From Spinacia oleracea (Eukaryota; Streptophyta; Magnoliopsida; Caryophyllales; Amaranthaceae): DNA of 64,000 nucleotides. Of this stretch, positions 47,157 through 57,303 are shown in pieces. Made by a program: the position numbers and the translations under genes. Under the pieces are notes generated by a model that worked only from the letters and a program-made list of their open reading frames with translations, searched no databases and was not told the DNA's origin. The first letter of the stretch is position 1. Each line of letters starts with the position of its first letter. The stretch is from the NCBI RefSeq assembly GCF_020520425.1, contig NC_079488.1, positions 24,554,247 to 24,618,246 on the forward strand, given 5' to 3'.

Positions 47157-49757
47157 ATGCCTCGTCACACTCGGAGGAAGCTCGCCGAATCGTCGGTAGT
47201 TCGCGCTGCTGAGGAGGACGCTTCGGATGATGAAGCGGCTGCAATAAACGCGCCCAACGGAGGTATGGTTCCTCGGGATGCGCCTTCTTTTAGTGGTTCT
47301 GGTTGGAATCCTTCCAACCCGGTGTTTCGGCCGGAGTGGCACTTGTCTCAGCGACCTCGCGCTGGCATGGTGAGTCTTTTATTGTGCTTTGAATTTGCAT
47401 CTTGTATTTGTATAGGTTTGGAGTTAACTCGTTCACCTGTAGGCCGACGGAAAGCCGTTTCGTACTTTCTGGTCCTTGGTGGAGGTTCAGAGGGCTTTTA
47501 AATCTCTTCGTGCTGATGAGGAGGCCATGAAGATTTGGTCGCAGACGGGCCTGGCCGACTTCTGGCGTACCATGGGAGGCTCTTCGAGAAGAACGGGGAT
47601 CAAGCCCGGATTGTGGGCTTTGTTGGAGCGGTGGTGGGATACCACCAACACTTTCCACATGGCGTGGGGGGAGATCACCATTACCCCCTTTGAGTTTGCT
47701 ATGATCACGGGTCTTCCTTTTTCTGAGAGGAATGTGACCTTTGATCCGGAGCTGACGTGGCGCTCTGCCGCTGCCAGGGACTTGCTTGGCCCTGTTGTTG
47801 ACCTGTCAGATGATGATGCTCATGCTTCTGTGACGGTGATCGTGGAGGCTATCTGCGGTGTGGGTGTATCCGCGGAGCAGAGGGTTAGGCTCTTCCTTCT
47901 AGCCTTGGTGAGCAGAGTGATGGTCCCGAGTAGGAACAGTCGGGTGCACATCCGGTTCCTGTCCGTTCTGGGGGACTTGAGAGCTGTTTCGAGCTATAAC
48001 TGGGGTGGCTTGGCATATATCCACCTTTTGTATGAGATGAAGCGGGCTTCCCGGACTGCGGTGGGGAGTGACCCGAGCATGGCTGCTCTGTGGAGTGTGC
48101 TGGAGGTATTTAAGACTACTTGTACCTTGTACTTGTACTTGTACTTGTATGCTTGTATTTGAATTTGATTGATGTTTTGCTTGCTTCTTGAAAGATTTGG
48201 ATGTATGAGCACTTTCCGACTTTGGCGCCGGATCGTACTAGGGATGCGGCTTACCCGTATGCTGCCTCTTGGACAGGAGCGGTGCGCAGCAGTGTGCCTA
48301 TGGCGGCCTCTCGCAAAGCTTGGAGAGTCCTACCTGCTAACGAGGTAATATTCTTGTACTGTTGTGCCCTTTTTGTATTTGTATTTGTGTTGTTTTCTGA
48401 GTTGTCTATTTTGCTGGTGGTATGGCGTCCTTTTGCCAACGCGCTTATACATGCCTCGGCTGCTCGTGCCCATTTCCTGTCTGGGCGGCGGGTTTTGCTC
48501 CCAAGTGTGTACCGCCATATGTGGTACCTAGGGGAGAGAGTGTCCCCTCAGCACAATTTGGGGGAGAGACTTATCCCCAAGGACCCACCGGGGTCCATGC
48601 TGGCGTTAGATGAAGAGTTGGCCCGACTCTATGTGGAGGCTAGGGGCCATGTTGTTTGCGGCTCTGGGAGGGATTTTGTACACAGGAAGGGGAGCTATGA
48701 CGACTTCCCGAGGAGGCTGGCTCCACCAGTACGCTTCGTACTGCCGGTGAGCTTTGAACCTTGTATTCTTGTATTCTAGTATTCTTGTATTCTTATATTG
48801 ATGTATTCTTGTATTGATTGGATGATTGTATGATTGTATGATTGTATATAGGAGGAGGAGGTTGATCCTGAGGACATTCCCCATGCTGATAGGATCCTCC
48901 GCTAGAACTCGGACGGGGAAGAGGTGGTGGAGACCATCCCTTTTGCTTCTCCTCCGCACCGGAAATCATATGATGCTGTACCTGAGCATTATGCCGCTGT
49001 AAGTACTGTTTGCATTTTTTGAAACTGTTTGTAATCTTGTACTGGGGAATTGATCTTGGATTTTGTATGCAGGCGCCTCGGGCGAGAGTGCGTCGCTGGA
49101 TGCTCTTGCTTGATTCTTGGAAGAGGCATTGTGCCAAGCTGACCCGGAAGCTTTCTGGCCGGGATAGAGAGGTGCCTTTCTTGATCTTGAAATTTGTATT
49201 CTGGAAATTCGAACATGGATGTTGGCTCTTGAAATTGTATTTTGTAAAGGAGCACCGTCGAGACCGTAGAGGATCCGTTGACAGAGAACCCCAAGCGGAG
49301 ACGTCCTTGAGGCAGGAGGGGCCGAGCTTGGATATGGGACAGGGATCTGGTGCTGGTGCTTTTCAGAGGCATTCTGATGCTGAGCGGGGAACTTCCCCTT
49401 TTGTACATGTTGATCCCACCAGGCGGTTCACGGCCCTTTGTTTCTTCCTCTAGTTACTATTTCGGAGGAAGTGGTCCTCATCCTTGGGGTGCAGATTCCT
49501 GGGCTTACTATGCAGAGATGGAGAGGATGCGCCAGGCTCAGATGTTTGGGTCGTACCAGTATATGCTGATGCCGCCGCCGTATCAGTATTCCTCTCCTCA
49601 GCAGGGAGTTCATCCTACCGTTGGCACACTTCGTATCCCGGAGCAAGATCCTAGTACCCCTGGGACGGAGATGGATCAGGAGCTAGAGCGCCTGAGGAGG
49701 CGGAACAAGGGCAAGGCACCTGTGGTTGATATCACTGCTGGTGACGACTCGGACTGA
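47157..49757 (+). pseudogene. Antisense gene A (plant mobile domain protein), inner copy
   Basis: Seven exons in phase: 47157-47369, 47443-48105, 48195-48344, 48417-48746, 48852-48998, 49073-49171 and 49250-49757, about 700 codons. Exons 1-3 are fully open. Exon 2 holds the PMD signature at about residues 133-164 (ERWWDTTNTFHMAWGE, MITGLPFSERNV). Lesions: the acceptor of exon 4 is CTG in place of CAG (48415-48416). A 3-base deletion makes TAG at 48903 in exon 5. A deletion of about 20 bases shifts the frame near 49425 in exon 7. None of these lesions is in the outer copy and none of that copy's stops are here. The tail after the deletion still reads to DDSD and TGA at 49757. Confidence 0.8.
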
Positions 49758-49860
49758 CCCTGCATGGTAGCGAGTTCCAGCTTGCCTGGGTTGATTTTGT
49801 ATAGGATGTATTGTATTGTATTTGTATGGATTGAAACTTGAATTTTTGTATGGTTGTATG

Positions 49861-51347
49861 TGTAGACACCTACTTTTGTCCCCATTCCCGAAAGGGAAGG
49901 TTCGATGATGAGAACATAATTCTCCACTTGTCAACGCATCTCCTATAAAATAACGAATCTCAATCACCCTTTCATTTCAGCTAAAACTGCTATTTATAGA
50001 AACCTGCTAAAAATAGTAGCTGCCGTAAAAGGTAATTGCTAAAAGTAGTAAGAATAAAAAGATAGAAACCTGTCAGAATTAGGTGTTGCACTCCAACATA
50101 AATCCTAAAAGAGATAAAAATTGTAAAAGGAATTCTATTCCTATCGCAATTCGGTAAAAGAGTTAACGTATTAATTAAACTCATAACGAACCTAGAGTTC
50201 GTAACGGGCCCAGACGCATTCCGTCATAAGTTAATACGCACTAAAAGACCCAGATTAAGTCTCTTAATGGACTCCGTACTCTAGAGTCCAATCTGACAAA
50301 GAATTCTGCCCAGATCCTATTTTCAACGCCCAGCTCTGGGCCCCGAAATCTTTGACGCCCAGTGCTGGGCGCCGAAAATACCTGGGACGGATTCTTTTCC
50401 TAATCCGTTTCGTATTCATATTCCTGAAAATCTATCTTTCTACGCCACTTTTTCCTATAAATAGACCCCTAAAGCCGACGTGAACACAACACACACAACA
50501 CACAATTCATAATCTGAGTATTGACTCCAACCCTAAGCCTAAGCCTCACGCTGCGAAATTGATCCCGCGTTCTGTCGCAATCGACCCAAAAGTCGAACAG
50601 AACGTATCCTGTCCCTTGTAGCTGATGAATTAAGCCTAAATACTGGAACACTGCTCAGAAACCCGAGATTCGTTAAATAAAAGGAGAAATAGCAAAGCCA
50701 AGTGGTTAGTTTTCTGAGAACCGTGACGCACCTCTGAAGGGTGCGTTGTAATGTGTCCATCATATGATTTAATCGCTTTCATCACCCTTTTATAAAATTG
50801 TCAAACTATTAACTTGATTGATCTATCACGCCTAATAAGATAATACCCTGGACAATTGAATTATCATGCTAGGTACCTTAAATCAATCTAAATAAGATAA
50901 TCACGATGGATTTAGTATTATGTGTTGCATATTTCCAAAATCAATTCAGAATAGTTTAATAGTTTAACGCATGTCCCTTCAATTATTTATGCTGAGCTAG
51001 TAAGGATAACCTGCCTCTGGAGTTATCGATGAGCACTCCTCTAGGTAGTTACAGTCCCCCGAACTCTCAATCTCTGCCATGCGGGTGTACGTTGAGCGAT
51101 CCCCACACCAGGGATCACAAGGGAACCTATGACCGTCGTGGTTGAACATAATTGCACTCCCTTTATGTCACGATAACCGGGTTTTGTCAGTTTTTCTCAT
51201 TGTCGTTAAAAACTGAATGGCGACTCCTATATTACTAGTCGATTGGGTGTAAACTCATAGGAAATCTAACTACACTTGATCTGACGACGTCACGCCCACG
51301 AGGGACGAGGTCATGCATTAGCCTCGTGCTTTTTCGACCCCCTCACA
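49861..51347 (+). mobile_element. Solo LTR (1,487 bp), different Gypsy family
   Basis: Begins TGTAGACACCTACTTTTGTC, ends CCCCTCACA, and is flanked by the 5-base target duplication GTATG (49856-49860 and 51348-51352). TATAAATAG at 50456-50464 supports plus orientation. GCCCAGTGCTGGGCGCC lies at about 50357. It is absent from the matching position of the outer copy (about 42160). No internal region remains, so the element was probably lost by LTR-LTR recombination. Confidence 0.88.
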
Positions 51348-51530
51348 GTATGGTTTTGAACTTTGAATTGGTTTGCAAAATTTGAGGATTGGTTTTTTGT
51401 ATGCTTGAATGTTTGTAATTGTATGCGTTGTGTGTGCCTTGAAATTTGTGGCTAGATGCATGCATGATAAATTTGCCAAAAAATTTGAAAAAAAATTTGC
51501 CCCATTTTTTCGGGTGTATGTACCCACTAT

Positions 51531-51585
51531 AAGCCCCCACTTTGACTGAGGTTTTTTTGGTTAGGAAAAGCGCAAGTCAAAGTAT
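51531..51585. other. Internal polypurine tract/stem-loop duplicate (copy 4)
   Basis: AAGCCCCCACTTTGACTGAG and then GGTTAGGAAAAGCGCAAGTC, as at 42343. The 9-bp stem is again perfect, with a slightly longer loop. Confidence 0.8.
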
Positions 51586-51867
51586 ATTCAACTCTTGCTA
51601 TGCACATGCAGACTCGACTTAGGACGCCGATCTAGGACTAGGATGCTTAAATTTTGAAATGACCAGAAATCTGCCCGAAGCGTTGATCCGGACTGCTTGA
51701 AGTTGCGCGTTTTGCGGCTTTGGAAACATGAATAATGGAAGTTGTACTCTGCTGTCCGAAACACTAAAGAGTGTGTACTCGGAGTCATAAGAGAGGACGG
51801 TGGCCTCGTCCTTAGATGCAGGCCCCTGCGCCTGGCGCCCGTGGGCTGTCGTGCAAGCCGACTCTTG

Positions 51868-51875
51868 TATAAATA
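51868..51875 (+). promoter_or_regulatory. TATA box of antisense gene B, inner copy
   Basis: TATAAATA about 80 bases before the ATG at 51957, matching 42699-42706 of the other copy. Confidence 0.65.
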
Positions 51876-51956
51876 GGGATATTGTTAGATCATTTCTTGC
51901 ATCAATCCTTCCCTGCTATCATTGCATACTGCTTCCTCTCGAAAAGAAAAGAAAAT

Positions 51957-53365
51957 ATGGCTGTGTCCTTTGAGAGTGCCTTGAACTCGTGGCTGGGTTC
52001 GCTAGGCAAATTGGAGAAAAGGGAGCTTGATGGCATGCATCTTAGGCACTTCATTCTTGCTGCTCTAGAGGCTTGGGACCCGAATCATCATGTCTTCCAT
52101 TTTGGAAATAATGATGTATGTCCCCTCCCTGAGGAATTTAGTGCTATATTGGGGTGGCCCATCCTGCTGGAGCCATGCATGCCCAGTGTTGAAGAACACC
52201 TTTTCTCGAGTTTGAAAGGTATTTGGGCTTGAAGCCCCCACTTTTGAGTGCTGTTGTATATGGCAGAGGGGTGGATTTGTCCCTCTTTGTCACCTACTTT
52301 GTTGGGCTTGATGTTCCCAAAGTATTCCGACTGAGAGCCTTGAGTTTTTGTATATTCGCTCGCTTTCTCTTTTCGAAACAGGGGTTTGGCAATGGTGATG
52401 CCTCCCTAATAGAAATTGTAGAGCAGTTTGCTAATGGTCGGGACCCAATGCCGCTTGTGATTGGCGAAACATTGATGGGCCTTGATATGCTGAAGTCGGA
52501 CCCCTCTTCCTTGCCATCGGGAAGTCTGGCGTTACTCCAAGTAAGGATCTGGAGCTCTCTTGTATGTTGAATTTTGTACTTGTATTTAAATTTTAAATGT
52601 TGAATTTTGAAATGCGCTTCTTGTATACTCCCCAAGGTTTGGCTTATGGAGAGGCTCATGTTGGTGGCACCACCGGAGAACATGGTGAGCTATAATAGAA
52701 AGGGATTCACTGTGCGACCCACATTGTATGGCCGACTTTCGTTGGATGAGTGGCGGTGTGCACTCTCTAGGTTAAATCTTGTATAAGGTGGGTAGTTCCT
52801 TGGTGGGGAATTGCTTCTATGAGACATGCCCCTGGTTCTACTTCTTTGAGGGTGCCAAACCTCGCAATGCTGGTCTTCTACTCGCCTGCTGGAGTGATGA
52901 GACAGTATGGGTTGAAACAGGAGATCCCGGACTGTACTGAAGAGAACCCGAAACCCGTTGTGCTGAATGCGAATCAACTTGAAGTTTGGAGGCGGTATTG
53001 GGTTGCCAAACCATTCTTGAGTATCTAGTTCCCACCTGAGTCAGTTACTCCGTCTGCGGGGTATATTGTATGGATGAGAGGCCTAAGTTAGAGGGACATT
53101 TCTTTCTCCGGACCAGCTAGAGTCCGAGGTTCTAGAGCTAGACGTCCTGCATCAACTGACTATGAGGAAGGTGACCGGAGTGTGGCCCATCCGATGCTTG
53201 ACCGTTCGGAATCCAAGGGAGGTTCGTCATCCTCCCGTCTTGGAAGGCTTGCAAGTTCCTTCTCCCGCCGCTTGGGCAAAGGGAAGATTGATGATTGATT
53301 GCGGGAGGAGCCAGGGGATAGTATTCAAGGTGCCAAGACTTGAGAGCATAGTCGCCCGACCCTAG
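51957..53365 (+). pseudogene. Antisense gene B (DUF7745-like), inner copy
   Basis: Matches the outer copy and continues beyond it. Exon 1 has lost 36 bases in frame after GMHL (about 52045) and one base near 52216, which shifts the frame. Its donor is near 52541 and exon 2 starts near 52637 (VWLMERLMLVAPPENM). Further stops or shifts follow in SRLNLV and at TAG 53026. Beyond the point where the outer copy is cut, the frame reads a basic/serine-rich tail (about 53030-53365), with stops. Function unknown; DUF7745-like by the AWDPNHHVFHFGN and CPLPEEFSAILGWP motifs. Confidence 0.65.
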
Positions 53366-53741
53366 ATCTTTGTAGGCTAAATGTGTTTGGAATGAATTGT
53401 GTTTGGAATGTGTTTGTAATGTGTTTGGAAGATGTGTTTAGAAGATGTGTTTTAGAAAGTGAAAAGGCTTTTGAACTTTGCTTCACTTGATCCTGACTTT
53501 GTATTTGAATAAGCTTTGAAGTCCTTAGGATGCCCTTAATTGAGGAAATTTTGAGTTTTGAGTTTTGATTTGATTTGATTTTTAGGATGCCCTTAATTGA
53601 GGAAATTTTGAATTTTTTTGTATTAAAGTGGCCGGGCCTCGAAATGAGGTTGCCTACGTGTCCCGTTAGGGAATCAGACCGGACGTAGTTCTGACTACCT
53701 TATAGGACTTGAATTTGGATTCTTGAATTTGAACATGGAAC
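53366..53741. other. Spacer between antisense gene B and pol
   Basis: Contains GTGTTTGGAATG-type tandem words (53380-53450) and a direct repeat of TAGGATGCCCTTAATTGAGG (53526 and 53583). GCCTCGAAATGAGGTTGCC (about 53635) lies just past the integrase stop. No gene. Confidence 0.6.
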
Positions 53742-55938
53742 TTAGACATAGAACTTCTTGAGTTGATCGAGGTTGGTCAGAGATCTGAATTCTGTTTCGT
53801 CGATGTCTGTTAGTTTGACTGCTCCACCGGAGAGCATTTTCTTGACAATGTACGGGCCTGCCCAGTTGGGTTTGAATTTTCCCCTTGGGTCCATGGTGCT
53901 TTTGCGAAGGGCTTTCAGGACGAGCTCGCCTTCCTTGATGTTCCGGGTTCTGACCCTTTTGTTGAAATGTCTGGCCACTCGGCGCTGATAGACTTGTACA
54001 TGGTGAGCGGCTTGAAGCCGTCGCTCATCGAGCATGACTAGTTCGTCATATCTGGCTTGTACCCATTCAGCTTCTGGGATTTTGCTTTCGAGGACTATCC
54101 TTAGAGAAGGTATCTCTAGCTCGATAGGTTGTACTGCTTCCATTCCATAGACCAATGAGAACGGAGTTGCACCAGTTGTAGTGCGAATTGAAGTTCGATA
54201 TCCCCACAATGTGAAATGCAGGCTTTGGGGCCAATCCTTGTAATTGGTAGTCATTTTCATGATGATGGTCTTGACATTCTTGTTGGCTGCTTCGACTGCC
54301 CCATTGGTTTGTGGGCGATAAGGTGAAGAGCGATGATGTTGAATCTTGTACTCGGTGAATAGATCTTCACACTCCCCTTGAAAATGGGTTCCTTGGTCGC
54401 TGATGAACTTGTGAGGAACACCATATCTGCATATGATGTTTTCTTGTATGAACTGAGCCACTTGCTTGGAACCCAATACTTTGAATGATCTGGCCTCGAC
54501 CCATTTGGTGAAATAGTCGATGGCGACCAGTATGAACTCATGACCCCCGGTGCCTGTTGGAGTGACTTTGCCGATGACGTCGATACCCCAGGTTGAGAAC
54601 GACCACGGTGATGATTGAGAGTATAGTAGTGATGGAGGAATGTGCTTCAGATTCGCACACTTCTGACATGTAGGACATTTCTTGACAAAGAAGTAGCAGT
54701 CCCGTTCGAGGGTAGTCCAATAGTATCGTGCCCTGATGATCTTGAGGGCTAGCATTTTCCCATTCATGTGGGTGCCACAGACTCCAGCATGTATGTTGTC
54801 CATGACTCTTTGAGCTTCGTGCTTGTCAACACATCGGAGGTTAGGACCGCCAAGGGACCTTTTGTATAGAACGCCGCCTTCTATAACGAAATTGGCTGAT
54901 TGTAATCATAGATCCCTTCGATTTTTGCTTGCAAAGTGCAGGGGATACTCTGAATTTTGTAGATACCTTTGAATGTCTGTAAACCAAGGCTCATCTTCGT
55001 CTTGCTCGACGTTGTCAATAGCATGGACATATGCTGCTTCTTGTCGTGTTTCAATTGTAAGTGGCATTTCAGCCATGCTGCTTGGAATGTTGATCATTGA
55101 AGCTAGTTTCGCCAGTGCATCGGCGAATTGATTCTCCTCTCTCGGGAGGTATGTGTAGCGAAGCTCTTCTATTTGTTCAGACAGCTGTTCGAGATAGGAC
55201 TGGTATGGAGCTAAGCTCTCGCTTCTTACTTTCCATTTGCCGGAAATTTTATTGATGATTAGGGAGGAATCCCCGTACACTCGAAGTTTTTGGACGCCCA
55301 GTGCTAAGGCGGCTTCCAGGCCCATGATGCATGCTTCATATTCTGCCGCATTGTTTGTGACGTTGAATTGTAGTTTTGCTGACATCGGAATGTGTGTGCC
55401 GTCTGGAGCTACTAGGATTACTCCAACACCACATCCGTTCTATTTGGAAGCACCATCAAAATGCATTGACCAACTGTCATCACTGGTCATTAAGATTTGC
55501 TCGTCGGGTAAGTCGTAATCTTCCTCTTCTGCCTCGACAGGACAGTCGGCTAGGAAATCTGAGACTGCTGAACCCTTGATAGACTTCTGTGGAATGTATT
55601 TGAGGTCGAATTCTGCTATCATGACCAACCATCTGGACAACCGACCATTGAGTGCTGGTTTTTCTAATAGATACTTGAGAGGATCCGCTTTGCTGATCAC
55701 ATATATTGTATGGGAGAGCATGTAGTGCCGTAGTTTCTTTGTGGCCCAAACCAAGGCCATGCTGAGTTTCTCGAGCTGAGTGTATTTGGTCTCGTACTCG
55801 ATCAACTTTTTGCTTATGTAGTATACGACGTTCTCCTTGCCTTCAATTTCCTGGGCAAGCATAACCCCCACTGCTGAATCGGTTGTTGTGAGGTAGAGCC
55901 TGTGGGGAATCTCTGGCATGGCTGGCTTTAGCACTGGT
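53742..55938 (-). pseudogene. Tat-lineage Gypsy pol: RT end, dual RNase H, integrase
   Basis: One minus-strand frame with two nonsense codons (TAG at 55442-55440, TGA at 54908-54906). From high to low coordinates: Gypsy RNase H (LTTTDSAVGVMLAQE, AFSMALVWATKKLRHY-like region), then a second archaeal-type RNase H (MHFDGASK, NNAAEYEACIMGLEAAL, YGDSSLIINKI, ADALAKLAS), then integrase with a zinc-binding HHCC segment (HAGVCGTHMNG, CPTCQKCA) and core D/D/E (GIDVIG, ISDQGTHFQ, GAVEAANKN), ending KKFYV. The duplicated RNase H is diagnostic of the Tat lineage. The N-terminal part is cut off at 55938 by a Copia LTR. Confidence 0.88.
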
Positions 55939-57303
55939 TGTTAGGTTATGATACATATGAACAACATAAATCATGCGGAAAAACCTTAATGCCAGGAATC
56001 ATATTAATTTCACATAATCATATAATTAGTCTAGGATGCATACACTTTGTAGCGTGTCCTCCCTAGCTGCGCCCGAACCGAACAAGAACAAGTCTTTAGG
56101 ACTCCAAGTGTCGTCCCTCCGTAGAAAGTCCACAGCACGTCCGGATCGCCTTAAGATTGACCAACTAGAATCGCCCTTAAGGTACTATTATTTTCGGCTA
56201 AATAGGGCAAGAGTTTTGACTGATTTTTCTGCTTAAAAATCCAAGCTTTGAATACTTGAAATCTCGTGTATAAATTTGTGACCCTAGGCACATATTTATA
56301 GAGTATGGAAAAGGATTTAGAATCCTATTAGAATACCAATTAGTTTAATTAGAATCCCTTTAGGACTCTATTAAATAAATTCTATCTACTAGGATTAGGA
56401 TTTAATCATAGAAAGAATTCCAATAGCTTTAGGATTCGTATCGCACACAACCGCACACGAGCACGAGCACCGCACAGCCCGCGCAAGCCTCGCGGCCCAC
56501 GCGAGCTGCACAGCTCGCAGCCCATATAGCTCGCGCGCGCGCCATGCCTTGCTGGGCCTGGCGAGGCTTTGGCAGCGTGTGTTGGTGCGCATGGCTTGCA
56601 GGATGCATGCCTGGTTTCGTGCTGGGCCTTCGTCTAGCAAGTCTCGTCCGATGCTAATTCGTACGACGCGCTTCCGATTAAATTCCCGATTCCGGAATTT
56701 ATTTCCGATACGAGCAATATTTAACATTTCCGATTCCGGAATTAATTTCTGTTTCGAAATATTTAATATTTCCGTTTCCGGAATTATTTTCCGATTCCGA
56801 TAATATTTCCGATTCTGACAATATTTCCGTTTCCGGCAATATTTCCGATTCCGACAATATTTCCATTTCCGATAATATTTTCCGATACGTACCATGTTTC
56901 CGTTTCCGGCAACATCTACGACTTGGATAATATTTATATTTCCGATACGATCCATATTTCCGTTTCCGGCAGTATCATCGTTTCCGGAGTATTCATTTAC
57001 TTGCCTTTGAGGATCTTAGCTCCCACTGAAACCAAGATCCGTCGATTCCGAATATCCATAGATGGAGTATTTAATGCCATTAAATACTTGATCCGTTTAC
57101 GTACTATTTGTGTGACCCTACGGGTCCAGTCAAGAGTAAGCTGTGGATTAATATCATTAATTCCACTTGAACTGAAGCGGCCTCTAGCTAGGCATTAAGC
57201 TCACTTGATCTCAATGAATTATTAACTTGTTAATTAATACTGAACCGCATTTATTAGACTTAATATTAAATGCATACTTGGACCAAGGGCATTATTTCCT
57301 TCA
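55939..57303 (-). repeat. Copia 3' LTR (1,365 bp)
   Basis: On the minus strand it starts TGAAGGAAATAATGCCCTTG and ends ATCATAACCTAACA. It is preceded by the polypurine tract at 57314-57304. It shares its last several hundred bases with 35537-36219 and contains a TTTCCGATTCCG minisatellite. Confidence 0.82.
56673..56990. repeat. TTTCCG-rich minisatellite in the Copia LTR
   Basis: About 15 imperfect units of 18-21 bases built on AATATTTCCGATTCCGAC and TTTCCGTTTCCGGC. The basic repetitive frame on the minus strand (YRKWKYCRNRK) is a by-product. Confidence 0.85.

Larger units (their letters stand above)
43905..55938 (-). mobile_element. Inner Tat-lineage Gypsy element
   Basis: Minus-oriented. 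It shows pol (RT end, two RNase H domains, integrase), antisense genes B and A, the polypurine tract and the 3' LTR. It inserted into gene B of the outer element after CCCACC. Its own pol is interrupted at 55938 by a Copia element, so RT, protease, gag and 5' LTR are missing from the window. A solo LTR (49861-51347) is inserted between its two antisense genes. Confidence 0.82.

Noticed and set aside
36220..53040. Segmental tandem duplication made by LTR-LTR unequal crossover
   Set aside because: Such a product would restart at the PBS after the middle LTR. Here the break falls inside antisense gene B, which fits insertion.
56395..56955. 186-codon basic repetitive ORF on the minus strand
   Set aside because: Translation of the TTTCCG minisatellite and GC-rich part of a Copia LTR; no start context or neighbours.
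36779..56990. CRISPR-like array
   Set aside because: The tandem repeats have no unique spacers of constant length and the genome is eukaryotic.
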